From positions 2,403,501 through 2,467,500 of the forward strand of contig JAZARR010000213.1 of assembly GCA_037389465.1 (NCBI GenBank): a stretch of 64,000 bases of DNA. The letters are read 5' to 3'. This document shows, one piece after another, positions 51,931 to 64,000 of the stretch. The translations under genes were made by a program, and so were the position numbers. The notes beneath the pieces are model-generated. The model was given only the letters and a program-made list of their open reading frames with translations, ran no database searches and was not told where the DNA came from. The stretch is from Baylisascaris procyonis (taxonomy: Eukaryota; Nematoda; Chromadorea; Rhabditida; Ascarididae). Numbering within the stretch: position 1 is the stretch's first letter; every line of letters starts with the position of its first letter.

Positions 51931-53950
51931 CTGCAAAAAAAAAAAAAAAAAACAATTGCCCCACATAAATGCAGCCACCAAGTTGACGTAGTGCACGTTT
52001 TGCCTTGACTTCTGCACAAAGCAAGCTATAAAGGGCATTTATTTTTGAATAATGGTGATTCTCCAATGATGAAGTAGGAGCAAAATCTTTCTTTTTTTTA
52101 GCATTTGAATGTGAAAGATTATTATCAGATTAGTGAATATCATTGGAAAAAATATTTGAAAGTTACAAGCTCTTTTCCTTTAGTTGTTATGAGTTTCAGG
52201 ATGTAACAAAGGAAAATTTCTTTTTGCTTCTCAAATTGGTTTTCGTTCGCAGATTAATCATGTAGGTTAAATAAATATTCCAAAAATAAAGATGAGAACG
52301 TTTACTGCTGAAGACTTGACATAAATCCACCTAGAAACGAGTAATAATGATGACAGTAATAGTAAATTAGCTTAATAAATTGAAGCAATATTAACTCATA
52401 GCTAAGTGAAACAGTTCAATTTATTATAAACTCAAAAAGCAATTGATACAAGCATAAATATTGATGCCGCAAAGAAATAGTTGAACGTTTTTGTGAAGTC
52501 TGCGAAAATTCATCGTTGCGTTCAAAACGTTTGCGAATTCAACTCAAATTCATTCCAATTAGCATTGCTGTTTTCTAGCAATAAACCTTAAAACGTTGAA
52601 TCACTACATATAAGTTTTTCAAGCGATATTTGTGATGAATGTTTTCACAAATGATACCATGATTTATCGTTTGGCGCTTACCTTCCGAAACTACTGAGAA
52701 AGATATAGCATGTTGCTATGGTGGAGGCCTTAGTCATTGAAGAGACAAGAGGGGTGAATGATAATCACAACGAATCCAACAGATGTACTGAAAGCGTGGA
52801 AGCGGAGCATTCGCTCGACAATTTCTTTGGTGGAATGAAAGCGAGTAACAACCTTCATGATTTAGTGTTTTTAGCTTGCTTTTCGTTATTACGGATTGAT
52901 GAGTGACTTCCTCCTCTCCGAAGGTAATTTTTCCAGGCAGTTAGGAAATGCGCCAAGCGTAAAGATCAAGAAACCTCACAAAGGTACGCTGCAATAAGCA
53001 ATACCAAAGTATTGCTGAATGTTATCCGTTACAAATGGCCATAACGGTTCACTGTGGCGCTACAAAAATTGGTGATGGCTATATGTTAGGAGAACCTACT
53101 TATCCATCCAACTTACACTGACGAATTTTCAAGTGTACTCGAGAAAGTGACCACGTTTCGCTGATGCAGCGTCAATGACGCTTGTCATCTTTTCTACAGA
53201 CAACCTTTGTCGAGGGATAAGCGCTCTCGCCCGAGCGTGCGTAAAACGAAACCTCAACCCAGCGCTTTGTTTCATCAGCACTCTTCTGATTTGCATAAGT
53301 GGTAATTTTATGGCTTAAGAATGAGAGGAAAACTCAGTGCTTTCTATTTTGCAATTCCTCAAATCCTTCGGAGACAAGCTTTTCCTCGGTTCTGCTAAGA
53401 GGAACCTGTGGCTATGATTACGGTCGGCAAACTCGTGCAAGTTAAGAAAGAAACAAGTAGGCGAATCAAAAAAACTAAAAAAACTAAGCAAACTCAAGCA
53501 CAAAAAAACAACCTAGAATAAACAAATAACAATAATAATGATGACAATGGTGGTGGAAAACTTCAGATTCAATGAAGAAGGCTTAAGCAAGCAGGAAATT
53601 TTTATATGCGTCCAACAAGCCACAAAACGCTTTTAGAGATGCAGAACCTCTCGCAATATAGGTGATGTCACAAAGCTAGGTGGCACAAAGCTCTTGTTGG
53701 TGACTATTTGTTAGCTATTCAGGTTTTTATACAAACTGCGGGTCCCATCTGAAACCTTGTAAGTTTGTGAGCGATGGAAGGCGCTAGTGACCATGGACCA
53801 GAATGGAGGCGCAGCTAGCCGGAAGGCGAGTGCTCAAGGCGCAAATAGCTAGGGCAAAGGCGGCCGGAGTCTAAGTGATCGTGCAAGCTCACACTCAGTC
53901 CTTTAGCCCTCTGTTCTTATACCTGCGACAACCGTTTACCACCTTATACT
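51931..53950. other. 5' flank of gene B and GC-richer island
   Basis: Immediately upstream of the gene B acceptor is a run of about 18 T on the coding strand. No promoter element is recognised. From about 52.7 kb the sequence becomes GC-richer, with a GGCG-rich block at about 53.77-53.88 kb that resembles a repeat but has no second copy in this window. Confidence 0.4.
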
Positions 53951-54544
53951 TTGCATCTCAATCGATTATTTACCTCCTCGCAGTTGATCCTAATCTACCG
54001 ACAACACCACTTCCGTTTAAGAACTCCTACTGGATCCCGTAACCCTCTGTTTGTCGCAGAACTGTTAACCGTTCCCAACTACATCCTTCTTCAATTCCCT
54101 CTTCACCAGCAAGTCGTTATCCTCAGAAGCTCGTGTGTACCGCTTCGCATTAAATGCCACAACCACCTTATTACCTCGCAGTTTCCTCCAGAAAACAACC
54201 CACTGTCCACCACCGTAAGCTATATCCCACAAGTAACCAGCAATTCACTCAGCCCATCGAGTATTATGTCATATAATCCCACGACGATGCATAACACATC
54301 ATATACACCTACCAATCGAAATTTGGAAAAATCAGCAAAACCCATAGAGAATACTTCTCCAAGGGCCGACTTCAGCACACTACATTTCATTTTGTACCGT
54401 AATCTCATAAGAAGCAAGTTGAAATTATTTCACTGTACTACCAAAGACCTCTTACAAGTTTTTATGACCACAAAGCGACGACAAGAAATATCGGAAATTT
54501 CGGAATTTGATCCCTTATTATTCCCATATGCTAGTGAACAATGA
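53951..54544 (+). CDS. Unassigned 197-codon open frame
   Basis: The longest uninterrupted frame in the window, in a locally GC-richer, pyrimidine-rich stretch. The middle is low in complexity and rich in S, T, P and N (PLSTTVSYIPQVTSNSLS, MHNTSYTPTNRN). The end is charged and hydrophobic (LHFILYRNLIRSKLKLFH, RRQEISEISEFDPLLF). No domain, signal peptide or TM segment is recognised. Several good acceptors (for example CCTCGCAG at 53983 and 54181) and a donor-like CACC|GTAAGC near 54212 fall inside it, so a spliced or transposon-derived gene in another arrangement is possible. No poly(A) signal was found nearby. Confidence 0.3.
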   Translation: MHLNRLFTSSQLILIYRQHHFRLRTPTGSRNPLFVAELLTVPNYILLQFPLHQQVVILRSSCVPLRIKCHNHLITSQFPPENNPLSTTVSYIPQVTSNSLSPSSIMSYNPTTMHNTSYTPTNRNLEKSAKPIENTSPRADFSTLHFILYRNLIRSKLKLFHCTTKDLLQVFMTTKRRQEISEISEFDPLLFPYASEQ

Positions 54545-54769
54545 ATACGTTATGGGTGGCATTCTTTATGGAAAAAAATCATTCCAAATGTTTTTTCTCA
54601 GTGAAAAGACAGTGTTACATTTAATAACCGCTACATTTCAAGCTGGTTCTTGCACTGTGATGGCGCAATAGGTAGAGCGATAGCTATACCAGATGAAATG
54701 TCCAAGTTCACCTTTCGCCGGCCCCGTTTTGCAATTTATAACTACTCTTGGCAACAGATTTTTTCGTTT

Positions 54770-54847
54770 CATTATGTTTTTCAAATATCGCAACTGTGCC
54801 AACGCATTCATTATGTTTTTCAAATATCTCAACAGTGCCAATGCACA
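54770..54847. repeat. Two-copy tandem duplication, period 39 bp
   Basis: CATTATGTTTTTCAAATATC followed by (G/T)CAAC(T/A)GTGCCAA(C/T)GCA occurs at 54770-54808 and 54809-54847. The period is a multiple of three and the plus-strand frame stays open across it (HYVFQISQ twice), but no gene is otherwise supported here. Confidence 0.75.
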
Positions 54848-55130
54848 TTCGAATGTTGCAGACGCAATTGGAAAGCCTCACTTGGCAACCTCGTTCAGTA
54901 CGAACATCAATCTAGCCTATCTGCTGTCAGCATAGAATACACCGATTGTCGAATATTGCGAGTTGAGCAGCACAGATGCATCTGTATCAACGATTGCAAG
55001 AAGATTATAAAAATTCTGAGAGAATGAACATAATAAGTAGTAATTTGATGATATGATAGCGAATGTTTTATTTAAATGAAAGCTTCGAGAACAATGCCTA
55101 ATCACTCAATTGACTGATGCCTACGGAAGT

Positions 55131-55166
55131 ATAAGGTGACATAAAAGTCACCTTATATGTCACCTT
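55131..55166. repeat. Hairpin with two alternative partners
   Basis: ATAAGGTGAC (55131-55140) pairs with GTCACCTTAT (55147-55156) across 6 nt, and AAGGTGACAT (55133-55142) could pair instead with ATGTCACCTT (55157-55166). The spot has no gene context. Confidence 0.7.
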
Positions 55167-58100
55167 CGCTAACCAGGCGGATGAATTTATCCAGCATACT
55201 AAAGACCCTCTCTTGAGCTGTTCATGCTGTCAGGAGTAAATGTTGATACTAATATGAGCATCAGTTGAAAAATAGCTATAATTCAAAGCGATACTTGCAA
55301 AATATAAGAATAATCTTTTAGCATTAAAGAATTTTAATGCCTTTTCTTGGCAAGTTTTTAAATGTTTATTGAAAATGCAAATGCAAATTGTGTTTGATGC
55401 AAATTGTGTGAATAAACAATCAATGTAAATGAATAAAAATCGAATGTGCAACGCTAAAGTAATATAAATTAAACGGATTTTCTGTGAAAGAGAACGAATA
55501 AACTATTGAGAATCAATGGTACACATTCTAATGTTTAGCAATTAATACGATGGAGTGGAAATCTTTGCTGCAATTTGCAATCACATTTAACAATTCAGGA
55601 TTTCTTCTCCACCATTATTTTAAGCTAGAACCTTAAGGAGAACCTCAATATAGGAATAACTTCACACTGATGGTACATCACTAAACTATAGGGTGTGATT
55701 ATTGGGAGCAAAAGTTGGAGCTTTTGCTGGGAATAAAAGTTGGAGCTCTTGCTGGGAGTAAAAGTTGGAGCTTTTGCAACACGAAGTGGGAAGAGTGAAG
55801 AAATTGGGAAGGGGTGGGATGAAAGGCGGGAGGGAAGACGAAGAGAAGAAGCTTCGATCGTTCAGTGACATAGACGCACAATTAGTATGTATCTCAGCTG
55901 CTACAGTTTGGAAAAATCCCGCAACTCGAATATTAGGATAGCTCCTCCATCAACAACAAATTAAGAAGCAATGTTTTTAATGTCATATGAAATAGCTTGT
56001 TAGATATAACTAAACTTTCCACTATGCTACCAGCACTAAACACAAACGCTAAATACACCTCATTTGGAAGTTGCTGCAATAAAATAGGCCGCCCAATGAA
56101 ATCATATATCTACTCCATACTATCTGTTCAATCGAATCATATACGCGTTATTGCTTCAAAGATTTTCACCCTACTTCGATGAGGCAACATAATTATACAA
56201 CACTATTGAAGATCTAACGCAAATATAAGTGTTAATTAAAGGAAGCTCGAACCCGCAATTCAATTATGTCCTTTAAGGACTTCAATTAAGTATGCACATG
56301 AATTTCTTTGATCTAAAATTCAAGTGCATCGATTTCGCCGATAATTTGCAAGATTTTGCAAGCATTTAGACGAAGCAACAGACTATTACCCACCTATAAA
56401 GTAAACGTTGATTGAAAAGGCAAGTCAAATAAGGATATAGACGTGATTTTGTTCGGTTGATTTTTTTAGTACAAATTAAAGTTGAATGGACGATTTAATA
56501 GAGCTTATCCGATCACATTGGTTTTGTCGTCTTCGTTTAGTCAAAAATTCTGCATTGTCGCGGTCGACGAGAGTGATGCATTTTCGTGTTGAGGAAAAAA
56601 AAGAATGAAAGGAAAATATATGATAAGTTATAAGTGAGCAAATCTTCACAGAAAAAGTCCACTTGATGAATTTTCTTTGTTGCTAACGATCGTAACGATA
56701 ATCTGATTCAAATGTTGCTGAGAGTTCTGAGACAGTATATTGACATAGGTGGAATGCAAATGAATCAGAAAATAGTACGATTACCTATCGAAGTAAAATT
56801 AAAGTGAAAAAGTTACAAATGTCGTATATAAAAATCGCTTATTGAGGAGGAATATTCAGATAAAGCTGGAAGAATAGGCGAAAGCGAAAGGGCGGCCAAA
56901 GCGGGAGAAGGGACAAAAAGATATAAACAATAGGAATGCGCTACTTGAGCATAGCATTCTCGAAGTGAGATTTTTGACTCTCGTTGGCCACAAAACAACA
57001 TTAATCTTTTCAAAATTTTTAAGTGCCTGAAATGTCGAACTCAAAAATGTGATCAAAAAATAACCGAACTTTGAGGAAAAAGTTATCCGACTCAGAAAAA
57101 TATCACCCCGATTTTGTTATGGACATGTTAGACTAATGTGATTCTATGAATATTCTATGCAAAATCAATATAATGATAGAAAGCAATATAAAAAAAATTA
57201 CCATCACCATAAAGTGCAGTGAAATTATCGCTATTATATTTTTAGAAACTATTGAAAGTTTTTTTTTAATGTGAAAGTTAGGAAAACTTTGGGGGAAAAG
57301 TAATTATTTAATCAATTTGAGAAAGTATTTGTCGGAAATAGCGAAGCTGAAAAATCGCATCAATGATATCGTTATTTGACTTGAAAAAAGCCTTGATAAA
57401 GTCTCACCGGAAATTGATAGCGCCAAAAATATTATTGCTCAGAAATATTCACAATAACCTTTCGTGAACAACGCAACTTGAAAATAAAACTCTCATATCT
57501 CAATTTATATATTAACCTCATTTATTGACTCCTTTCGCCACTCTCTCTTGAAATGTTGAATCCAAAATTTCAGCTGTTAGTATTCTGTGAATTTGGCCTC
57601 AGATTCCAAGAGCTTTTAAATGAATATAAGACGCATACAAATGTTAGCGAGATAAGTAAATGCACGAGAGTCGAGAGGTGCATTGAAGATAAGGACGTAA
57701 GAAAGAGATAAGAAAGGATGAAAATAGTCACTGGATGGGAAATGATAGTATTTAATTAAATGAAATCTTAGTTGTTCGCAACCAAATCTACTCTTTAAAT
57801 GAAGGCCAAAACGAACCCTTTAAATATATGACTAATAACGTTGTGCGATGGCAATTCGAGAACCACATACTTCCATTTTGTTCCAGGCATATGTTCATAG
57901 ATCAACATTCCAAAATTTACTCCGATCCGCTTATGTATAATTTTCAGATTTGATTTATTTTCATGTTTTTGAATATCAGTAAGCATTTCAATGTTAGCTT
58001 AGAACATTTGCAATAAACGATTGCATGAACAATGACGAATTCTTAAAATCGCATCTCTCATCCGTATGTCTTATTTGATAATCGGCTCGACTTGATAATC

Positions 58101-58604
58101 GAACGTACTTTTGAGCAGCTACAATTATGTTGTTGAGGATTCATTGAAGTCTTATAAATACTCAAAGTGCTTCATTATGAAAACTAATGGTAGCAAACAA
58201 TTATGAAACTGTAATATTTACTTTGTAAAGAAAATTGCAAAACTCATATATTACAATATTAATTACGCATGAATTGGAAAATATATATTCATTCATTTGA
58301 AGTGTCGATAATACTATTTAAAGCTTACTGGAATACTAGAATAAAACTTCTTTACTGAGTAAAATAGAAAACATCTATATTAACTAATTTAGAAATCATC
58401 GTTCACGACATATCGCCCATAAAAGATTAACTGTAAACAAACAATGGTCAATCACTTTGGAAGCAGAGAACTCGAAAAAAAATGCAACGAAAAAATAATG
58501 TCGCTAATGCATTGCAGGATGAAAGATAAAACTCAATAACATGGACGGATTAGATAAAATGAGATACCGCCTAATGCATATTTTCATATCCAATTTAAAA
58601 TGAT
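55167..58604. other. Intergenic, no gene supported
   Basis: AT-rich sequence with short frames only. The 25-bp minisatellite at 55703 is the only structured feature seen. Confidence 0.5.
55703..55777. repeat. 25-bp minisatellite, three copies
   Basis: Copies at 55703-55727, 55728-55752 and 55753-55777 follow TGGGA(G/A)(C/T)AAAAGTT then GGAGCT(T/C)TTGC. In the first copy the unit holds a short dyad, CAAAAG…CTTTTG. Confidence 0.85.
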
Positions 58605-58615
58605 AAGCTGAAAAC

Positions 58616-58863
58616 GCTGAATCGGCTCATCAATATCCGACAGGCGGGAGACGAGCTTAAGTCCTAACATTCAAGCGACCGATCTGCAAGAAGGAGAGAC
58701 CGAACTGTAATGGGACGGAGTGCTTCTCTAAGAAGGACCGCAGGAATCAACTAGATTAGCGAAGCATTGACTCGCAGCAGGTAGAAGCGATATGAAGAGA
58801 CATTTATTCGTAATGAGTGCTCTGTTGTTTGAAATAAGTAAACAATAAATAAATTAAATAAAT
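58616..58863 (+). mobile_element. Second copy of the short retroposon
   Basis: It shares with 14565-14800 the blocks CCTAAC…CTGCAAGAAG, GAAGCGATATGAAGA and TATTCGTAATGA(A/G)TGCTCTGTT, followed by an A/T-rich AAATAAATAA tail. The flanks are AAGCTGAAAAC (58605-58615) and AAGCTAAAAC (58864-58873), an eroded target-site duplication. The two copies differ at many positions and by an internal indel, so neither looks recent. Confidence 0.7.
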
Positions 58864-59004
58864 AAGCTAAAACCAATACAAAATCGCAAACAGGCGGAAC
58901 GAGAAATACTCAAGCTTTAATTGTTGAAAAGCATTAAGATAAGAAAATAGTTTATTTAAACATATATAACAAATGTTAATTTCACTAACGATGAACTTTA
59001 AAAG

Positions 59005-59006
<2 letters not shown>

Positions 59007-59063
<57 letters not shown>
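59007..59063. repeat. (AT)n microsatellite with one interruption
   Basis: About 57 bp of AT broken once by GTAT at 59051. Confidence 0.95.
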
Positions 59064-62000
59064 GTGAATTAATTAATCGAATCGTTGATTAAAGAAATGA
59101 ATCTAATGAAAGAAGAGACGATTTGCAAGATGGCACTAATTAGGTGAAAAACTAATGATTCCACATCAAAAGTAATCTACCCGTTAACACTCACAAATGC
59201 CTTCATGTATATTGGCAAATTCACATGCACTGCAATTCCTCTCAGTAGAATTTGACTTGTGATTGGTATGAGCCCATTATAGCAAGCAAGTAACAAATAT
59301 CAGCGTTGAAGCTTGTAGAGTTTCTTTTCAATTTTGTGTAAAAATCGAGGAAATGCGACGATTGAATCGATTCCCCTATCTTTGGATGTTTTCGGGCGGA
59401 AATCTTTACAACATACTTATCAAGAGGAATTCATCAAGAATAAATTTTGCAACATTTTTTTCTTTTTTAGTAGTCCACATCCATTTGATTAGGATTGCAG
59501 CATGATGCGAAAAAAAAAAAAAAGAAGCTTTATTGCATTGATGCTTATGGATTGTGTCGTATAAATTATTTATGGCCTTTGTGAAAAATTATCGATATGC
59601 ATAAAATCCTGGATATCACTCAACACAAACGATCATTGAATAATTTACACATACGAATTTTGATTATTTATCGTAAACAATTGAATGCATTGTTCTCGGA
59701 ATGTTCGCCTTGTTCTTTTACGATGATAACACATATGAAAATATTTTATATTACATGTTAATGACAGCGGTGCAATTTATTAACGATAACAATAGTTATA
59801 AATTTATATCTCATCATTGTTAATCCTCCTTATAGCAAGATATATCGTTATAGTTCATCAATTTTTCTACACATTAATTCTGGGAAAATTACCCAAATTC
59901 GCATAAGTTTACCAATAAAAAATGGAACAATTAGAATCCCAGTGAAAACAAGAGTTGAAACATTCTAAGCAAAGCATTTCACGAATATAATATGATCAAA
60001 ATAGTAGCTAACTTTAGCACAGCAGAAAATAGAATTTGCTATTAACGGTGGAGATAATTACTGCTTATCATTAGCCATAAATAGATCAATTATGCACTGA
60101 AGCGTCATAGATGTGAGAAAAATATTTCTTAAGTGATTTGCTGTTAATGCATGTGTCTATTAGCGGGTGTTTCGATAAGTGACCGATGATCTTAGTAGAG
60201 ATATTAATTGATTTTCGAAAATTTGAATAAATATCAAAATGCAGTAGGCTAATCTAGTCGTTAATTTTTACCAGATTGTTCGCTTAGCACAATTCGATTT
60301 ACTACATGAAACGACAACATAGCCAAAATTCGTAGAGGTTTAACAATTTTGTTAAAATTAATCGGAAGTTCTCGAGAAATGTTAGTCGAATTCAAACTTA
60401 TTACCATCGTAATGATAAGTTTATCAGAAATTTTGCATGAAAAAGTTCAATTTCATTTAATCATAAAATAAAATTCGTATTATTAACGAAGAGTAGGAAG
60501 AAAAATGAATGAAATGGTTCGATGAAACATTTCAGATTTGAAGTTTTAGTTAATGTTTGACGCGTTTTGAAGAACGTAACACCACTAAAAAGTACAGAGT
60601 GTGGACGAGTCGAATACAAAGAAAATGCCATTCAGGCCACTCAGTGCCGACCGTTTTCGCATATGTAAATATTGGTAAATTCGACAATAGCTCGCAAATT
60701 ATTGCAATTAATGACTTGATAAGTCGAAAGTTTGCAACTAAGGTGAGCACAAAATGAAAGTACCAGGCTGAAACCCATCAAAAAAAGCTAGGCTAAATCA
60801 GAAATTCCAGCGTAATTCAATATATATTTTAGACAGATAGAAAGCAGCCAGTAAGGTCGATATGAACGACCAAAATAATGATTTCGTTGCTTATGACATA
60901 AAATGCGTAGAGCAATATTGGAAGATCGATAAAACAATTGAGCATGCAAATACAATTTTTGAAAGTTTGTTAAATAAAATATGATCTATAGGTCAAACCG
61001 GCAAAAGAGTTATATTGAGATAATACTGACGTAAAGTCCTTTATGTGCATAACGTTGGTATAGACCGAGATAATATGATGCTCCAAGAAAACGGAATAAG
61101 GAAAATAAAGAAATATTTTTTAAGGAAAAAGCAAACATTATGCGGATATAAGCAGAGATGCAATAGACGACTGCTAAGAGACTAGATAGTTGCTAGGAAT
61201 GCGAGAAGTAAGATGCGAATAGAGTAGCTATGAGAACAAAAGGTGACCACGTTTCGGCACTTATTCGTTGATGTGTGCACCCGAATTATGCGCAGGCCAT
61301 CGTCACAACGAAACGCATAACCATGTTAGTATAAGAACCTATATAAATGGCTTAACTAAAAGTAGAAAATTAGGAAGGACTGAAAGATAACTCGTGTCAG
61401 AATAAATGAAGAATTTAAATGAAGAAAAATTATAAAAAAATTTAAAAGTTGTAAAAGATAACACTAATGTCGTCACCATTGTCGGAAATAATAAAAGAAA
61501 ATCAAAGGTAAAGGATGGTACAATAGAAGAACCAGCATATAAAGTAAGGTACAGTTATAATTTATCGGTAAATTTAGAACTAGAGTGCACGAAAAGATAA
61601 AAGTTAATATATATTGAAGCATACAGTCGACATAAGTGAACCATAAACAAACGTGATGATAACTGATAGTCGATAAACCTTGTTTTAGATGTTGACGGCC
61701 CTGACCCTATAATGGTAACACGTAGAGCAATATTTATTTGATTTGTGTTTAATGCTAGACATATCGAAGCAATATGTAAATTATGCCAATTATGCAAAGT
61801 ATAAGTGCAACTTTTATAAAAATGCAAAAATTATGCAAAGTGATCCATTCAAAAAACAGGAAAAAATACGCTTCCATCGCAACTGAAGAAAAATTTATGA
61901 ATTACTGAAAATTCGGATCGATCATGCAAGTTGTGCAATATATTTAGGAATTTCAGTATTAAAAAATTTTGATGTACTTAAAGAAATAAGAGCTGCTAAA

Positions 62001-64000
62001 GGCATTATCAAACGTTGAAATGTTGAAAATTTTCAACCGCCAAAAAAAAGAAGGAAGATGATTCGATTTTTTTTAGCTTTATATGTTACACTGAAATTCG
62101 TTCAATAAATTGTTGTTATTCGCTAAACGTTTCGTCGATTAATTTCAAGAGAATAGAAGGAGAAAATTTTTGCAGCGTTGAAGCTGAAAAGCCGACAAAC
62201 GATGAATTACATTAGTTTACGTTAGCAATTGCGAAAAATTGCTTTGCTACTTTCACGTTTGTCGCAAATGCGAATTATTCACCTACGCTTGCGAAAATAT
62301 ATTATCATGTTCACGCAAATGCCAAGGAAATGTCTCTATAAATTCTATTTACATATATGAATGGAGGCGAATTATCCAACATGCAAGGCAATCATTCTTG
62401 CTAACATAAATAAAACTGCAGTAACGCTCGTAAATGAAACCTCTTTCTTCCATCTGTCCTCCCGTTCCGGCCAGCCCCTCCAGCACCAACCCTTATCTCC
62501 ACTCTTCCAGTGCCAAAAATGCTCTTGGTTGTAATTTGTGGCCACATTTATGATCAGAGGCGAAGAAGTGACAGAAATCGAGAGCTGCTACAATTTTCTA
62601 TAAAGTTTTCTGCTTAGTAGTATAAATAAATCTGCTTAGGTGGGTTGATAAATGCTATTAATTCTTGATTAAAGCTATCCTAGAACTACTTTTATTTGTA
62701 AATCGCTCTTCTCATCTTTTATTTGTCGTCGAGTGATAACTGACTAGAATTCATTTTTCCATATTGATGCATATTTTTCAAATGTTCATTGGGAGTTTCA
62801 AAAAATTTCTCCCAAAATTTGGTCTTGCAATTTGTTAGAAACGAGGCGATCAAGAGAATTTTTCCACTTTTAATTCAACAAATCGAATATATTCGACCAT
62901 CTAGGGAAATACTTCGGTCCCATATCTGAAACATTATAAACAGGTTGGGATTCACTTTATTATATATTAGATAGATCGTCTAGTAGTCAAATGATAACAG
63001 TTCAATAATATCGTCATCGCGCAAATAAGACATCGTTAGGAAGTTCGCTTTTTTGAATAGTATGACGCGGTGAATCTGTTTCCGGTAAATGTGACACGAC
63101 GGCTGATCGAAAAATTAAGTATTTGGTTTCACTGAGGATTAGTAAATAGGATTTGGACGATCAACTTAGCGCAAAACTTACAAGTTTGTTTTTAAAGTCG
63201 CATTTTTAGGATATCGTTGGATGAAATCCCAAGATTGATCACATTGTCGTATATATATATATGCCTGTCGACAACAAATTAGAATATGACAGTTTTGATC
63301 GCCGAGTGAAAATTTTGTGAGAGTCGAATAACGTCCATAAAATAATTTTATTCATAAAATGCAGCAGATATAAATATACGGAAATACATTTCATATTTAG
63401 ATGATGTATTGTTGAAATGCGAACAAGATTTCTCAATGGGGTTTCAAATCTAATGTAAGCGCCAATACAAATAATTACGTCTGTTAATTTCGTTATGCTA
63501 TAGAGTTCCACGTGTCGATGATAAAGGATCATCGCATTTTGACTATTCATTTTCATCTTTAAAAATCGTTTGCACTCAAGTGAACTTCATACATTTGTAA
63601 TGAATGCTTTACCCAATATTGGAGACATCCACCGATCAGTTTACCTTTCAAGCGGAAATAGTTTATTTTAACTGATTTGGATTACATAATTACGTTTGGT
63701 GGACTTTCCCTTTTCCAATGGCCACTTATATGTTTTACTGTTTGCACATTTGAGAGGTTTTAATTGTGCATGCCACGAGCACAACCGATCTACTCGATAT
63801 GGAAGGCAAATAATTATAAATGCTAAACTCTGAGTTCCGACCAATTGTTGCCTTCCAAATCGAAAAACCGTCTCGAATCGGCGCCTACAAAGTAAATATT
63901 TCCGGTGCTGCAATTGCACTGAAATTTTGCAGATTATCATGGTTTGGTATTCTCAGGCAACTTAATACAAAAACTGTAAATTTCTACTGTAAGTGTAGGT
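59064..64000. other. Intergenic, no gene supported
   Basis: AT-rich DNA to the right edge. A 66-codon plus frame ending in a good donor (ACTAAG|GTGAGC at about 60742) has a stop upstream and no acceptor in between, so it was not accepted as an exon. The frame at 63668-63940 on the minus strand has no recognisable features. Confidence 0.5.

Noticed and set aside
54655..54720. TGGCGCAATAGGTAGAGCG, resembling a tRNA A box
   Set aside because: The downstream TTCACC lacks a proper B box and the acceptor stem does not close. At most it is a remnant.
56240..56262. Minus-strand GGGTTCGAGCTTCC, resembling a B box
   Set aside because: The motif is one base off the consensus, the T-stem cannot form and there is no A box upstream.
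60554..60742. Plus-strand frame ending in a strong donor GTGAGC
   Set aside because: A stop precedes it with no acceptor in between and no in-frame ATG, so it cannot be a normal exon.

Overview
The window is AT-rich (about one-third G+C by eye), gene-poor eukaryotic DNA and most resembles a nematode genome. Exons of roughly 100-480 bp are split by introns of 77 bp to 3.6 kb. The splice acceptors are mostly of the nematode T-rich ...TTTTCAG type. Two genes begin with an ATG 2-4 nt after such an acceptor, which is the usual look of a spliced-leader trans-splice site. Species and clade cannot be fixed from the sequence.

The clear gene content is two class A (rhodopsin-like) G-protein-coupled receptor genes, both on the minus strand and both rebuilt here exon by exon with consistent splice phases. 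Gene A (about 8.3-16.3 kb) is an eight- or nine-exon receptor of about 352-381 aa that looks like a FMRFamide/neuropeptide receptor. Gene B (44.8-51.9 kb) is a four-exon receptor of 425 aa with all seven transmembrane (TM) segments in frame. It has a degenerate DRY motif (ARRF) but an intact CWP motif in TM6. Both genes carry introns at matching places in the receptor fold. A weaker three-exon model (42.25-43.98 kb, minus) just downstream of gene B may be a Cys-rich protein with a hydrophobic C-terminus. A 197-codon open frame at 53.95-54.54 kb (plus) lies in a locally GC-richer island and is unassigned.

The rest is intergenic or intronic DNA with transposon-like relics and simple repeats. 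These include a 318-bp near-palindromic hairpin element (4833-5150) and a 229-bp MITE-like element with GGTGATCAA ends touching the 3' end of gene A (8031-8259). Two copies of a 236-248-bp retroposon have AAAT-type tails; one sits in intron 1 of gene A with a perfect 11-bp target-site duplication, the other is at 58.6 kb. There is also a nested TGAGTAA/TTACTCA dyad cluster (26.43-26.57 kb), a 25-bp minisatellite (55.70 kb), long TA, AAT and AAAT microsatellites, and two alternating purine-pyrimidine CA-rich tracts. No rRNA, convincing tRNA, CRISPR array or bacterial-type operon was seen.

The two receptors are the only features whose biology can be stated with confidence: plasma-membrane receptors that probably bind neuropeptides. 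Their exact ligands cannot be told from the sequence.
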